Part shown: piece by piece, positions 1-8,780 of the stretch | How positions within the stretch are numbered: the first letter of the stretch is position 1 | How the letters are laid out: each line of letters opens with the position of its first letter | Made by a program: the position numbers and the translations under genes | Notes under the pieces: generated by a model | What the model saw: only the letters and a program-made list of their open reading frames with translations | What the model was told of the DNA's origin: nothing | The model's database searches: none | NCBI RefSeq assembly: GCF_009870825.1 | Contig: NZ_WTWY01000021.1 | Span: 1-64,000 of the forward strand | Source: Paenibacillus sp. USDA918EY | GTDB lineage: Bacteria; Bacillota; Bacilli; Paenibacillales; Paenibacillaceae | DNA: 64,000 bases | Direction: 5' to 3'

Positions 1-88
1 TTGCAAGCAAGGTCTAATCTCACTCGTTGTTCAGTTTTCAAAGATCAAACACTTCATTTTCGTCGTCGCCGTTATGTTCAGCAGCAAC
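1..88 (-). promoter_or_regulatory. rRNA operon leader with boxA-like antitermination element
   Basis: Read on the minus strand, positions 33-47 give TGATCTTTGAAAACT, followed by GAACAACGAG. This closely resembles the boxA-containing leaders and spacers of Bacillus and Paenibacillus rRNA operons. The 16S rRNA gene should begin a short distance beyond the left edge. What is seen is the motif plus two upstream promoters; the identity of the downstream gene is inference. Confidence 0.65.
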
Positions 89-94
89 TCTTAT

Positions 95-123
95 ATAATA
101 TCACGGTCTCTCGAGATTTGCAA
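95..123 (-). promoter_or_regulatory. rRNA operon promoter P2 (downstream)
   Basis: A TTGCAA -35 box (118-123), 17-base spacer and TATTAT -10 box (95-100) are seen on the minus strand, with an A/T-rich stretch just upstream at 124-145. Transcription would run left into the leader at 1-88. Bases 125-264 otherwise hold no gene. Confidence 0.65.
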
Positions 124-195
124 GCTTTTTTTAAGAAAAACTTTTAATCTTTCAATTCCATCCGGCTTTTCATAGATTTATTGGCCGGAATAATA

Positions 196-224
196 ATATA
201 ACACGCATCAATAACTTTTGGCAA
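196..224 (-). promoter_or_regulatory. rRNA operon promoter P1 (upstream)
   Basis: On the minus strand a TTGCCA -35 box (219-224) and a TTATAT -10 box (196-201) are separated by exactly 17 bases. A second promoter lies about 100 bp downstream and a boxA-like leader follows. This is the usual tandem arrangement of Firmicute rRNA operons. Assignment to rRNA is inferred from the leader, because the 16S gene itself lies outside the window. Confidence 0.6.
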
Positions 225-264
225 GTCTTTTTCTCTAAAAAACATTATCCATTTATTGGGACAC

Positions 265-885
265 CTAAGCATGTTGAAGATGCGGCGTCTGATTTTCCAA
301 TGTTAACTCCCATCTTCCGTTTGTCGCTTCAATTTTGTGGATGCTGGTGTTGGCTGCCGGAAAAAACGTGTTTTTATTCGTCCACGTCAAATCTTTTACG
401 ATATGGTAGATGATATTGATGACGCCGCCATGCGTTACAACCAACACGTTTCCGCCATCGTTTTCTTCCATTTGGCTTCTGCATAAACCTTCGAAAGCTT
501 CTTTAATCCGTAAAAAGTTTTCAATCGGGCTTTCGCCTCCCGGATAACGTTCATCCATTCTTAGGCTCGAAAAATATAACCCCGGATATTTTTCATTTGC
601 GGTTTCGTTTGCCATGCCGGCCAGAACGCCGTTGTTTGTTTCCCTCCATTTTTCCGATTGAACGACGGATAGGCCGAGTTTTTCTCCAACGATTTGGGCG
701 GTTTCAGAGGCTCTGGTCAAATCGCTGGTCAAAATCCGACGGATGTTGTACGGATCCTGATGCTCAAAAAGATACTCTCCCAACCGTTCCGCTTGCCGGA
801 TTCCTTCAGGAACCAGCCCTCTCATGCTCCAGCCTCCGCGATAACCGTCTTCGTCTTTGCCGTGGCGAACCAAATAAATGGCCAT
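265..885 (-). CDS. Histidine phosphatase family protein (phosphoglycerate-mutase-like)
   Basis: A 206-residue cytosolic protein of the histidine phosphatase superfamily. The phospho-accepting RHG motif is at residues 7-9. A TRASETA motif follows near residue 57, and the second catalytic histidine is in VVTHGG near residue 153. Family members remove phosphate from sugars, nucleotides or cofactor precursors; the substrate cannot be told here. The start at 885 is chosen because AAGGAGGAG lies 7 bases upstream and it places the RHG strand at the N-terminus; a longer frame to 912 has no ribosome binding site. It is the last minus-strand gene before the rRNA promoters. Confidence 0.85.
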   Translation of the reverse strand: MAIYLVRHGKDEDGYRGGWSMRGLVPEGIRQAERLGEYLFEHQDPYNIRRILTSDLTRASETAQIVGEKLGLSVVQSEKWRETNNGVLAGMANETANEKYPGLYFSSLRMDERYPGGESPIENFLRIKEAFEGLCRSQMEENDGGNVLVVTHGGVINIIYHIVKDLTWTNKNTFFPAANTSIHKIEATNGRWELTLENQTPHLQHA

Positions 886-1047
886 TATTATCTCCTCCTT
901 GTTGTAAGCCAAGCTTCCTTAAATTCGACGCCCGCCGCCTAATTCCTTGTCCGGCACGCAAAATAGCCCCGTTTTCGCAAAGATACGGCAACTTGACACC
1001 CTTTTTTGCACTTCAACAAAATCTATGGTCCCCCCAAACCGGCAAAC

Positions 1048-1070
1048 AAGCCGGACATAACGTCCGGCTT
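1048..1070 (-). terminator. Hairpin downstream of the safA-like gene
   Basis: Perfect 9-bp stem AAGCCGGAC / GTCCGGCTT with a 5-base loop, 22 bases past the stop of the LysM gene. The following minus-strand sequence (GTTTGCCGGTTTG) is only mildly U-rich, so termination is plausible rather than certain. The rest of 886-1091 shows no gene. Confidence 0.45.
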
Positions 1071-1091
1071 GGCAGCTGTGCTCTTTCGTTA

Positions 1092-2846
1092 TTAGCCTTT
1101 GATCCAAGGATTTTTGCGTTTGGAGGAATTTTGTTTCTTCGCTTTGTTGGTAACCGATTTATCGCGGGACGACGTAGCGCTTCTTTTCGTGCTGTTCAAT
1201 GTTTTGGCCGTCTTACCGGGATCGGCTTCCGTTTTGCCTGTAGCTTCTACGTCTTCAAAGGTTTCGATCGGGGCTTGTGCCGCCGCCTGTACGGCATTTA
1301 CCGCTGCGGAAGGTTCGGATTCGGATTCGGGTTCCGCCTGCTGCGGAGGGAACGTATATGCTTGAACTTGGGCTTGAGCTTGAGCCCGATCCCACACCGG
1401 ATATTCCATCCCGCTCCATCCGGGAAACGGCATGTTCGGATCGTGGTAAGGCATATTCGGACCATGGGCGTGTGTACCTAATGGAGCATTCGGCTCAACG
1501 CCGTAACTTCCCACCAGCGGAACCGGCGCCGGATGCGGATAACACCATGGCGGAAGGACAAAATGCGGATAGCAATAAGGATCATAAACCGCCGGCTGAA
1601 CAAAGGCCGGTTCAGGTGCATGAAAAACGGGTGCCGTGCCGGAACAACCGCAAGGGTTCGGCGCATGGACCGGTTCGTAATAGATCGGCGAAACCTGGCC
1701 GGGATGGAATGGCTGATTCGGCTGATGGCTTACAGGGAACTGCATGTTTGGTTCATAAGCGACGGGCGACGCTTGGTTTTCCCAAGAAGGGCTTACCCAG
1801 TGTTGGTTCGGCATCTCGTAATCTTCAGCACCCGCCACGATCCCCGGATAATGCGAGGATTTTCCCGGATATGGCTTATTGCCGTAAGTATGCACTGCCT
1901 GAACCTCTTCATCGCAAGGCGTATGATAGAATGAACCGACTTCATGCACGGCGGTCGGGAATTGCGTAAACGGATGATGGGCGCCTCCGCATCCGCAAGG
2001 CTCCTCTGCCACAGGTTTGACGCCTGACGGTTTATTTTCGGAAAGAGGCATAACATTCGGTGTCACGTTTGGCATTACGTTCGGATGAATGTTTTCCGCC
2101 ATGACGTTCGGCATCACGTTCGGATGAATGTTCTCCGCCATGACGTTCGGCATCACGTTCGGATGAATGTTCTCCGCCATGACGTTCGGCATCACGTTCG
2201 GAGCCTTCATTTCAGGCATGACGTTGGATACGTTCGGCATCATATTCGGAACATTCGGCAAATTCGGGAGCGTCATTTCGGGCATAAGATTGGGGAGCGG
2301 CACATTAGGCAGTTCCGGAAGCTGCTGCGGCTGAACTTGACTTGGGGCCGTCATCTCCGCTTTAGGGGCAGTCACTTCCGCTTTGGGGGCTGTCATTTCT
2401 TCTTTGGGACCGGTGTAAGCCTTCCCGCCGGGTTGAAGTTTTTCGTGTTGCACGTTGGCATTTTCATTCACGTTCGCACTTGGATTCGGGTCGTCGGCCG
2501 GCCCCGGATTGCCTTTGGTTTTCGGAATATTTACGACCTCGCCTACCAATAGCGCATTCGGATTTTTGAGCTGGGGATTGGCGTCGATCATTTCCTTCAA
2601 GGAAACTCCCCATGCTTTCGACAGCTTCCACAGCGTATCTCCTTGCTTCACGACATGCTTATGAATGATGTGGTCAGGGCTTGGCACCTGCACCGGTTCC
2701 GCCGGAATCTTCACTTTTTGTCCGACCTGCAGCTCGTTGGGATCTGAAATTTGCGGATTGGCGTCGATGATTTTTTGCAGAGGAATATCGTACTTTTTGG
2801 AGAGCTCATATAAAGTGTCGCCACTTTTTACGATGTGTATCTTCAC
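1092..2846 (-). CDS. safA: SafA-like spore coat morphogenetic protein with two LysM domains
   Basis: 584 residues. Two LysM peptidoglycan-binding domains lie at about 1-48 and 62-108, each with a GDTL(Y/W)xLSK motif. After them comes a long, low-complexity, Pro/Met/Asn/His-rich region with repeated M-P-N-V units (about 195-270), a Cys-containing CGCGG segment (about 286), a Tyr/Pro/His-rich stretch and a basic C-terminus. In B. subtilis SafA localises to the cortex-coat interface through LysM and recruits inner coat proteins; the same is inferred here from architecture and from position next to the pheA/obg/spo0B block. Start is GTG at 2846 with AGGAGG 10 bases upstream. A CATAAGAT stretch about 60 bp upstream resembles a mother-cell sigma-factor -10 box but is unproven. 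The repeat region is likely to vary in length between strains. Confidence 0.75.
   Translation of the reverse strand: MKIHIVKSGDTLYELSKKYDIPLQKIIDANPQISDPNELQVGQKVKIPAEPVQVPSPDHIIHKHVVKQGDTLWKLSKAWGVSLKEMIDANPQLKNPNALLVGEVVNIPKTKGNPGPADDPNPSANVNENANVQHEKLQPGGKAYTGPKEEMTAPKAEVTAPKAEMTAPSQVQPQQLPELPNVPLPNLMPEMTLPNLPNVPNMMPNVSNVMPEMKAPNVMPNVMAENIHPNVMPNVMAENIHPNVMPNVMAENIHPNVMPNVTPNVMPLSENKPSGVKPVAEEPCGCGGAHHPFTQFPTAVHEVGSFYHTPCDEEVQAVHTYGNKPYPGKSSHYPGIVAGAEDYEMPNQHWVSPSWENQASPVAYEPNMQFPVSHQPNQPFHPGQVSPIYYEPVHAPNPCGCSGTAPVFHAPEPAFVQPAVYDPYCYPHFVLPPWCYPHPAPVPLVGSYGVEPNAPLGTHAHGPNMPYHDPNMPFPGWSGMEYPVWDRAQAQAQVQAYTFPPQQAEPESESEPSAAVNAVQAAAQAPIETFEDVEATGKTEADPGKTAKTLNSTKRSATSSRDKSVTNKAKKQNSSKRKNPWIKG
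2077..2193 (-). repeat. Three tandem 39-bp repeats inside the safA-like gene
   Basis: Three consecutive 39-bp units (2077-2115, 2116-2154, 2155-2193) are identical apart from one C/T change near 2094. A partial fourth begins at 2194. Each encodes 13 residues built on HPNVMPNVMAENI. The unit is a whole number of codons, so copy-number change keeps the frame. Confidence 0.95.
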
Positions 2847-2942
2847 GCGGCAAATACCTCCTAAACTCTTATAGGCGCATGAATCGTCCGCCTTCGTTAC
2901 TACATCTTATGCAGAGGATGGGCGGATGACATCCCTAACGAC

Positions 2943-2981
2943 AAAAAAATCCTTCCATGAGCTTGTCATGAAAGGATTTTT
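2943..2981 (-). terminator. Terminator of the pheB-ilvE operon
   Basis: Minus-strand inverted repeat AAAAATCCTTTCATGA / TCATGGAAGGATTTTTTT with a short loop, ending in seven Ts, about 40 bases after the ilvE stop. A classic intrinsic terminator that also separates the operon from the safA-like gene. Confidence 0.85.
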
Positions 2982-3019
2982 CGCGAACGGGCGCGCATGA
3001 TCCGGGCGCTTGGTCAGGC

Positions 3020-3898
3020 TTACCACACTTTGTAGCCGTCCTGAGTGACCGCTTTGCGGAACTCTTCAAGCAGCTTAAGAGTAACCGGACCCGCTTCTCC
3101 TGTGCCGATGATCCGTCCGTCGATTTCGCGGGCTGCGATAACTTCTGCGGCCGTACCCGTAAAAAAGACTTCATCCGCAATATACACGTCATGCATCGTA
3201 AACGGCTCTTCTTTCAGCTTGTAACCGAGTTTATCGCACAGTTCGATAATCGCCATCCGGGTGATGCCTTCAAGCGCTCCAAGATAGCAAGGAGGAGTGT
3301 ACACGACGCCTCTTTTGACGATAAAAATGTTGTCGCCGGAGCCTTCGGTAACGTAGCCTTGCGCATTCATCATAATCGCTTCGTCCGCTTCGGCCAGGTT
3401 CGACTGGATTTTCACCAAAATATTGTTCAGGTAGTTCAAGGATTTGATCTTCGGATTTAAGGCGTCCGGCAAATTGCGGCGCGTCGATACCGATACGGCA
3501 CGGAGGCCTTTTTTGTACGCTTCTTCCGAGTAGATCGCAAGCTGTTCCACGATGATGAGCACGGTCGGTTTCGGGCACCGTCTTGGATCAAGCCCCAGGT
3601 TGCCTGCTCCGCGGGAAACGACAAGGCGGATGTAGCCGTTTCTCATGTCGTTGCGGCGGATCGTTTCCGCCATCGCTTCGCGCATTTCCTCAAACGTCAG
3701 CGGAATCGCAAGATCGATCGATTTTGCGGAATCGTACAGGCGTTCCAAATGCTCGTCGCATTTGAAAATGTTGCCTTCATAGATGCGGATCCCCTCAAAA
3801 ATGCCGTCCCCGTACAAAAAACCGTGATCGAAGACCGATACTTTCGCGTTTTCTTTGGTAACGAATTCTCCATCCAAATAGATCCACTGCTCTGACAT
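3020..3898 (-). CDS. ilvE: Branched-chain amino acid aminotransferase (class IV PLP enzyme)
   Basis: 292 residues, typical of short Firmicute IlvE. It interconverts Leu, Ile and Val with their 2-oxo acids, using 2-oxoglutarate/glutamate and PLP. The probable PLP lysine is K152 in the KSLNYLNN motif. The fold-IV phosphate-binding segment EGSGDNIF lies near residue 187 and a conserved FDHGFLYGDG near 23. D-amino-acid aminotransferase shares the fold, but the KSLNYLNN context favours IlvE. The ATG at 3898 lies 3 bases beyond the pheA stop, and its GGAGGTG binding site is inside the end of pheA, so the two are translationally close. Last gene of the operon. Confidence 0.88.
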   Translation of the reverse strand: MSEQWIYLDGEFVTKENAKVSVFDHGFLYGDGIFEGIRIYEGNIFKCDEHLERLYDSAKSIDLAIPLTFEEMREAMAETIRRNDMRNGYIRLVVSRGAGNLGLDPRRCPKPTVLIIVEQLAIYSEEAYKKGLRAVSVSTRRNLPDALNPKIKSLNYLNNILVKIQSNLAEADEAIMMNAQGYVTEGSGDNIFIVKRGVVYTPPCYLGALEGITRMAIIELCDKLGYKLKEEPFTMHDVYIADEVFFTGTAAEVIAAREIDGRIIGTGEAGPVTLKLLEEFRKAVTQDGYKVW

Positions 3899-3901
3899 AA
3901 A

Positions 3902-4792
3902 CTACAGCACCTCCGAAATTAGTTCCTGATAAGTATAGCTTGGATAAGATCCAAGAACGCGCACCTGACAGCCCAAAGCTTCGATTTCTTCAATGGCCGC
4001 CGTCAGCAGCACCGATTCCGCCGATTCCAGAACATCGATATAAAAATAATAACTGCCCAGCTTTTTTTTCGTCGGACGGGATTCGATGCGGGACAGGTTC
4101 AGGCGTCTCCAGGCGAAAGCGGCGAGCACCTGGTGCAGCGCACCCGCAAAATCCTCCGGCAGCGTAACCAGAATGCTCGTTTTCATCTGTTTAACCGGCT
4201 TCGGCAGCTCGGTCAGCGCTTCTTTGCCGATCAAAATGAATCTCGTGTAATTGTTGTCGTGGTCCGTTACGCGTTTGGCCAAAACGTCCAGATTGTGCGT
4301 CGCGGCGCCAAGCGAAGTGCCGATGGCGGCCAGCCCCTGGCCCGGGTTGTTTTTGACGATCCCGATAGCTTCGGTCGTACTGCCCGCATTCACCAGCTCC
4401 GCCTGCGGCATGTGCTTGCGGATAAATTGCTGGCATTGAGCCATCGCCACGGGATGGGACAAAATTTTCTGAATTTTCGTAAAATCCGCTTCGCCGGATT
4501 CCCCGATAAATTCCTCGCGGTCTCCGACCAAATTTTGAATCGACGGATACACCCATTCGATCTGCATCGGAATGTCCACTTCGTTAACGAGCCAATCCAT
4601 ATGAAGGCTAACCGAGCCTTCGATCGTATTTTCGATCGGAATGACGCTGTAATCCGTTTTTCCGTTGGCCGTCGACAAAAACACGTCGGAGATCAGCTTA
4701 TGGTACACCAGCTCCGCCGTATTCTCTCCAAGCAGTTGCACAACGGCCTCGTGCGACACCGACCCTTCGGGCAATAATGCTATTCGCTTCAT
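3902..4792 (-). CDS. pheA: Prephenate dehydratase with ACT domain
   Basis: 296 residues. It converts prephenate to phenylpyruvate, the committed step to phenylalanine. The catalytic part (about 1-190) has the TRF motif (NYTRFILIG, near 190). The C-terminal ACT domain (about 205-285) carries ESRP, the hallmark Phe-binding motif for feedback inhibition. The usual N-terminal GPxGT reads LPEGSVSHEA here, a small departure from consensus. Start ATG at 4792 overlaps the thrB stop as ATGA, implying coupled translation; a longer upstream frame lies inside thrB and is rejected. No chorismate mutase domain is fused. Confidence 0.9.
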   Translation of the reverse strand: MKRIALLPEGSVSHEAVVQLLGENTAELVYHKLISDVFLSTANGKTDYSVIPIENTIEGSVSLHMDWLVNEVDIPMQIEWVYPSIQNLVGDREEFIGESGEADFTKIQKILSHPVAMAQCQQFIRKHMPQAELVNAGSTTEAIGIVKNNPGQGLAAIGTSLGAATHNLDVLAKRVTDHDNNYTRFILIGKEALTELPKPVKQMKTSILVTLPEDFAGALHQVLAAFAWRRLNLSRIESRPTKKKLGSYYFYIDVLESAESVLLTAAIEEIEALGCQVRVLGSYPSYTYQELISEVL

Positions 4793-5757
4793 GCTTTTAC
4801 TTCCCCTTCTATCATTTGCATAAATGAGCCAGTCGACATGCTGCCGATCAGGCGTGCCCCTTCGCGGTCGGGGACCAGCCACCTTGCAGACGCGCTTATG
4901 CCCTCGGCCTTCATCGTATTCAGCAGATATGACTCAAGTTCCTTTTTCCTAAGCGAATGCCGGTCGACAAGCGCAAGCAGCGTCGGTCCGGCGCCGCTCA
5001 GCGCAACCCCCAAAGCCCCATGGTCTGCGGCCCGCTCCAAAATCTCGACCATGCCCGGGACAAGCTCCGCCCGGTACGGCTGATGAAGGCGGTCGGACAT
5101 CGCCCGGCTGATCAGGTCCAGTCTGCCTTGGGAAAGCGCAGCTACCAGCAATGAAGATCTGCTAATATTATACACCGCATCCTTGCGGCTTATATTATCC
5201 GGGAGTACCTTTCTTGCTTCCGACGTCGACAATTGGAAATCCGGAATGACGACCAGCACTTCCAAGTCATCGTGCGGCTCCATCCGGACGTAATCCGCAT
5301 GCTCCCCGTCCCAGATCGCCGTAATGAGCCCGCCGAACAAGGAAGCCCCGACGTTATCGGGATGGTCCTCGATCGCCGTCGCCATATCCAGAAGCCTGGC
5401 ATCGGAAAGGGGAGAACCGATCAAGGCGTTTGCGGCATAAAGCGCGCCGACGATGGCCGAAGCGCTGCTGCCTAGCCCCCGGGTCAGCGGGATGTCGGAG
5501 TACATCGAAATTTCCAGCTCCGGCAGATGAACGCCGGCTTCCCGAAATACCATCTGGGCCACCTGATAGACGAGGTTGGTTTTATCCCTCGGAATCCCGT
5601 CCATTTCGTTTCCGTACAAACGAATCTCCGTTTGGTCCGCTTCCTTCATTCCCACCCATGCATACAAAGACAAGGCCATGCCAAGCGTGTCGAATCCCGG
5701 ACCCAGATTCGCAGTGCTGGCAGGAATCCTTACGTACACGCCTTCCGGTTTGATCAT
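4789..5757 (-). CDS. thrB: Homoserine kinase (GHMP kinase family)
   Basis: 322 residues. It phosphorylates homoserine to O-phosphohomoserine using ATP. GHMP motifs are clear: PASTANLGPGFDTLG near residue 12, the Gly/Ser-rich ATP loop GLGSSASAI near 96, and a third motif ALSGAGPT near 245. The start ATG at 5757 overlaps the thrC stop (ATGA) and the gene ends in another ATGA overlap with pheA, so thrC, thrB and pheA form a tightly coupled trio. Confidence 0.92.
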   Translation of the reverse strand: MIKPEGVYVRIPASTANLGPGFDTLGMALSLYAWVGMKEADQTEIRLYGNEMDGIPRDKTNLVYQVAQMVFREAGVHLPELEISMYSDIPLTRGLGSSASAIVGALYAANALIGSPLSDARLLDMATAIEDHPDNVGASLFGGLITAIWDGEHADYVRMEPHDDLEVLVVIPDFQLSTSEARKVLPDNISRKDAVYNISRSSLLVAALSQGRLDLISRAMSDRLHQPYRAELVPGMVEILERAADHGALGVALSGAGPTLLALVDRHSLRKKELESYLLNTMKAEGISASARWLVPDREGARLIGSMSTGSFMQMIEGEVKA

Positions 5758-6824
5758 GCTTTCGCCTCTTCCAGCTTTGCGATAGCCTCCATAACCGCCT
5801 CTTCGGTATCCGGCACGACGAGCGGCTCGGCGTTGACGGTTTTGAGGGCGACGTTCGGGTCTTTCAGCCCGTTGCCTGTCAGAACGCAGACGACGGTTTC
5901 CCCGCCTTTGAAATAACCCTCCCGCTTCAGCTTGAGCACGCCCGCTACCGAAGCTGCGGAAGCCGGCTCGGCAAACACTCCTTCACGGGATGCAATAAGG
6001 CGGTAAGCGGCCAAAATTTCGTCGTCCGTCACATAATTGATTTGTCCGCCCGATTCCTCGGCTGCGGCAACCGCCGTCTTCCAGCTTGCCGGATTGCCGA
6101 TCCGGATCGCCGTCGCGATCGTTTCCGGTTCAAGGATCGGCTCTCCTTTGACGATTGCCATGGCGCCTTCCGCTTCGAAGCCGACCATTTTCGGCAGGGA
6201 AGACGACTTGCCTGCGGCATGGTATTCCTTAAAACCTTTCCAATAAGCCGAAATGTTGCCCGCGTTCCCGACCGGGATCGCCAAAACGTCAGGCGCTTTG
6301 CCGAGCTGGTCGACCACCTCGAACGCAGCCGTTTTTTGGCCTTCGATGCGGTACGGGTTGACCGAGTTTACGAGCGTGATCGGATGCTTGGCCGTAATTT
6401 CGCGCACGATCTCCAGCGCGCGGTCGAAGTTGCCTTCGATGGCGATCACCTTCGCGCCGTAAATCATCGCCTGCGCCAGCTTGCCCAAGGCAATGTTGTT
6501 GTTCGGAATGAGCACGATGCAGTTCAGTCCCGCCCGGGCCGCATAAGCTGCGGCGGCGGCGGAAGTATTGCCGGTGGATGCGCACATGATGGTGCGGCTG
6601 CCTTCTTCGACCGCCTTGGCAACGGCCATCACCATGCCGCGGTCCTTAAACGAACCCGTCGGGTTCAAGCCTTCGTATTTGAAATGAAGATCAAGCCCGA
6701 GCTCCTCCGAAAGATTCACGGCGCGGATCAGCGGCGTATTGCCTTCCTTGAGCGTAAGCATCGGCGTGTTATCGTTGACAGGCAAATAGGGTTTGTAAGT
6801 TTGAAGCAGTCCTTGGTATGACAT
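5754..6824 (-). CDS. thrC: Threonine synthase
   Basis: 356 residues, the short class of PLP-dependent threonine synthases found in Bacillus. It converts O-phosphohomoserine to threonine and phosphate. The Schiff-base lysine is K60 in GSFKDRGM. A Gly-rich phosphate loop (GNAGN) appears near residue 182 and a CVLTGNGLKD motif near the C-terminus. ATG at 6824 is preceded by AAAGGAG. The 87-bp gap to hom holds a 7-bp hairpin (near 6850) that might tune expression but lacks a convincing U-tract. Confidence 0.92.
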   Translation of the reverse strand: MSYQGLLQTYKPYLPVNDNTPMLTLKEGNTPLIRAVNLSEELGLDLHFKYEGLNPTGSFKDRGMVMAVAKAVEEGSRTIMCASTGNTSAAAAAYAARAGLNCIVLIPNNNIALGKLAQAMIYGAKVIAIEGNFDRALEIVREITAKHPITLVNSVNPYRIEGQKTAAFEVVDQLGKAPDVLAIPVGNAGNISAYWKGFKEYHAAGKSSSLPKMVGFEAEGAMAIVKGEPILEPETIATAIRIGNPASWKTAVAAAEESGGQINYVTDDEILAAYRLIASREGVFAEPASAASVAGVLKLKREGYFKGGETVVCVLTGNGLKDPNVALKTVNAEPLVVPDTEEAVMEAIAKLEEAKA

Positions 6825-6911
6825 CGGTATGGCTCCTTTTTTCGTTGTTCAGGATTTGGCAAAATCCTTTATATATATGAAGTTCATTAAGCACGCAAAC
6901 TAGAATGAGGA

Positions 6912-8198
6912 TTATCCCTCCACGCGGTACACGCTTTTGATCTTGCGGATGACATCAAGCCCTTCGAAATGCTGCAGCACTTTGTCCATGCTCGCCTTGC
7001 TGGCGTTGTGCGTGACGATGATGATCTCCGCTTCCGGATTCAGCTCGTTTGGCTGCTGCACCACCGACTCCAGGCTCACCCCGAATTCGGCGAATACTTG
7101 GGTGATTTTTGCAAGTACGCCGGCTTTGTCGTCCACATGAAGCAAAATAAAGTTTTTGAACGCGATTTGCTCGTCGCTCTTCAGCTTTTTCGGTTTATAC
7201 GGCACGATGGCTTTCAAGCCGTTGACGCCGAGCTTCAAGTTTTTGATGACGGCCACCAAATCGGCAACGACGGAAGTCGCCGTCGGCATCTCTCCCGCGC
7301 CGGCACCGTAAAACATCGTCTCGCCTACGGCCTCGCCGTACACGTACACAGCGTTAAATACGCCGTTGACGGAGGCAATCGGATGTCCTTTGCGGACCAT
7401 CGTCGGCTGAACGCTGATGCTTACGTGATCGTCTTCCCGGTCGGCGATGCCGAGCAGCTTCATCTCGTATCCCAACCGTTTGGCGTACGCAATGTCTTCT
7501 TTCGAGACCTGCGAAATGCCGCGCACGCTGACGTCCTTCAGCTCCACGTTCGTACGGAAGCCCAGCGTTCCGAGAATCGCCATCTTGCGGGCCGCGTCCA
7601 AGCCTTCAACGTCCGAAGTCGGGTCGGCCTCCGCGTAACCCAGCTTCTGCGCCTCCTCCAGCACGGCTTCGTAGGATACTCCTTCCTGGCTCATTTTCGA
7701 TAAAATATAGTTCGTCGTTCCGTTCACGATCCCCATGATTTTCAAAATGCGGTCGGACGAAAATCCTTCGATCAGCGTACGGATAATCGGGATCCCGCCG
7801 GCGACGCTGGCCTCATAAAACACATCGCATTGCTTCTCCTGCGCTTTGGCCAAAATTTCGGAGCCGTGCAAAGCCATCAGATCCTTGTTGGCCGTCACGA
7901 TATGTTTGCCGCGGTCCAAAGCTTCAAGGATGTATTCCTTCGTAAGATCTATGCCGCCCATGACTTCCACGACGACGTCGATTTCGGGATCCCGGATCAC
8001 TTCCCACGGATCTTCCGTCAACTTGTGTTTGTCCACGGTAATGCTGCGGGTTTTGTCGCTGTTTTTCACGGCGATTTTTTCAATGATGATCGGAGAGCCG
8101 ACCTGACTGCTCAAATCCTCTTGATGACCCTCCACGATTCTTACGACGCCCGTTCCCACGGTGCCTAGACCCAATAAACCCACTTTAACCGGCTTCAT
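6912..8198 (-). CDS. hom: Homoserine dehydrogenase with ACT domain
   Basis: 428 residues. It reduces aspartate semialdehyde to homoserine, the branch point to Thr, Met and Ile. The N-terminal Rossmann domain has GLGTVGTGV at about 8-16. The catalytic domain (about 130-320) includes SVAGGIPII, the NGTTNYIL segment and EADPTSDVEG. A C-terminal ACT domain (about 345-425) is expected to sense threonine. Start ATG at 8198 is chosen for its GGAGGAG site and because the next residues MKPVKVGLLG begin the Rossmann strand; an upstream extension to 8231 has no binding site. Confidence 0.93.
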   Translation of the reverse strand: MKPVKVGLLGLGTVGTGVVRIVEGHQEDLSSQVGSPIIIEKIAVKNSDKTRSITVDKHKLTEDPWEVIRDPEIDVVVEVMGGIDLTKEYILEALDRGKHIVTANKDLMALHGSEILAKAQEKQCDVFYEASVAGGIPIIRTLIEGFSSDRILKIMGIVNGTTNYILSKMSQEGVSYEAVLEEAQKLGYAEADPTSDVEGLDAARKMAILGTLGFRTNVELKDVSVRGISQVSKEDIAYAKRLGYEMKLLGIADREDDHVSISVQPTMVRKGHPIASVNGVFNAVYVYGEAVGETMFYGAGAGEMPTATSVVADLVAVIKNLKLGVNGLKAIVPYKPKKLKSDEQIAFKNFILLHVDDKAGVLAKITQVFAEFGVSLESVVQQPNELNPEAEIIIVTHNASKASMDKVLQHFEGLDVIRKIKSVYRVEG

Positions 8199-8300
8199 TC
8201 CCTCTCCTCCTGTTACATGCGAACGTTTCAATTTTTCTATGAACTTCGTTTTCCGCCCCCGTCTCTCGCTATTCGAGCCTCGGCGAAAATCCTTCCAGGA

Positions 8301-8738
8301 TTAGCCTTGTCCGATGAGGTTCGCGCGTTTGACGCCGGCGCAGTTCCTCAGGCTTTCGAGCAAATCCCCGAGCTCTTCGCTAATGCGGGAAACCTCGACG
8401 GAAATGACGACATTGGCGATTCCCTGCAGCGGGATGCTTTGGTTGATCGTCAGCACGTTGCCGCCGAAACCGGCCACAAGGCTGAGCACTTTCGACAGCA
8501 TGCCGGAGCGGTGCTCCATGTCCATCGAAATCGTCACGATCCGTTCTCTCTCCAGCTGGTTGATCATGTGGATGCCGTCCTTATATTTGTAAAATGCGCT
8601 GCGGCTCATCCCCACCTGTTCCACGGCTTCGTGCACCGTCTTGGCGTCGCCGGCGGCGAGGAGCTGCTTGACCTGCATCGTTTTGACCACGGCTTCGGGC
8701 AAAATATCTTCCCGGACCAAATAATAGCGTTCTTTCAC
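8301..8738 (-). CDS. pheB: ACT domain-containing protein PheB (UPF0735)
   Basis: 145 residues. The N-terminal half (about 1-60) looks like a small helix-turn-helix (KTVHEAVEQVGMSRSAFYKYKDGI). The C-terminal half (about 65-143) is an ACT domain with RSGMLSKVLSLVAGFGGNVLTI. The homologue in B. subtilis (YszB/PheB) sits next to pheA and obg. It has no established enzymatic activity; an amino-acid-sensing regulatory role is inference from domain content. Start is GTG at 8738 preceded by GAGGAGAGG. First gene of the operon. Confidence 0.85.
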   Translation of the reverse strand: MKERYYLVREDILPEAVVKTMQVKQLLAAGDAKTVHEAVEQVGMSRSAFYKYKDGIHMINQLERERIVTISMDMEHRSGMLSKVLSLVAGFGGNVLTINQSIPLQGIANVVISVEVSRISEELGDLLESLRNCAGVKRANLIGQG

Positions 8739-8780
8739 GAACGTCCTCTCCTCAAAGACTTATGTTTTTATATAGTGGAC

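Noticed and set aside
2077..2193. CRISPR-like regular repeats
   Set aside because: Units are directly adjacent with no spacers, are in frame inside a LysM protein, and no cas genes are present.
8739..8780. T-box or attenuator leader for the amino-acid operon
   Set aside because: Only about 40 transcribed bases precede pheB, and no T-box core or terminator/antiterminator pair is seen.
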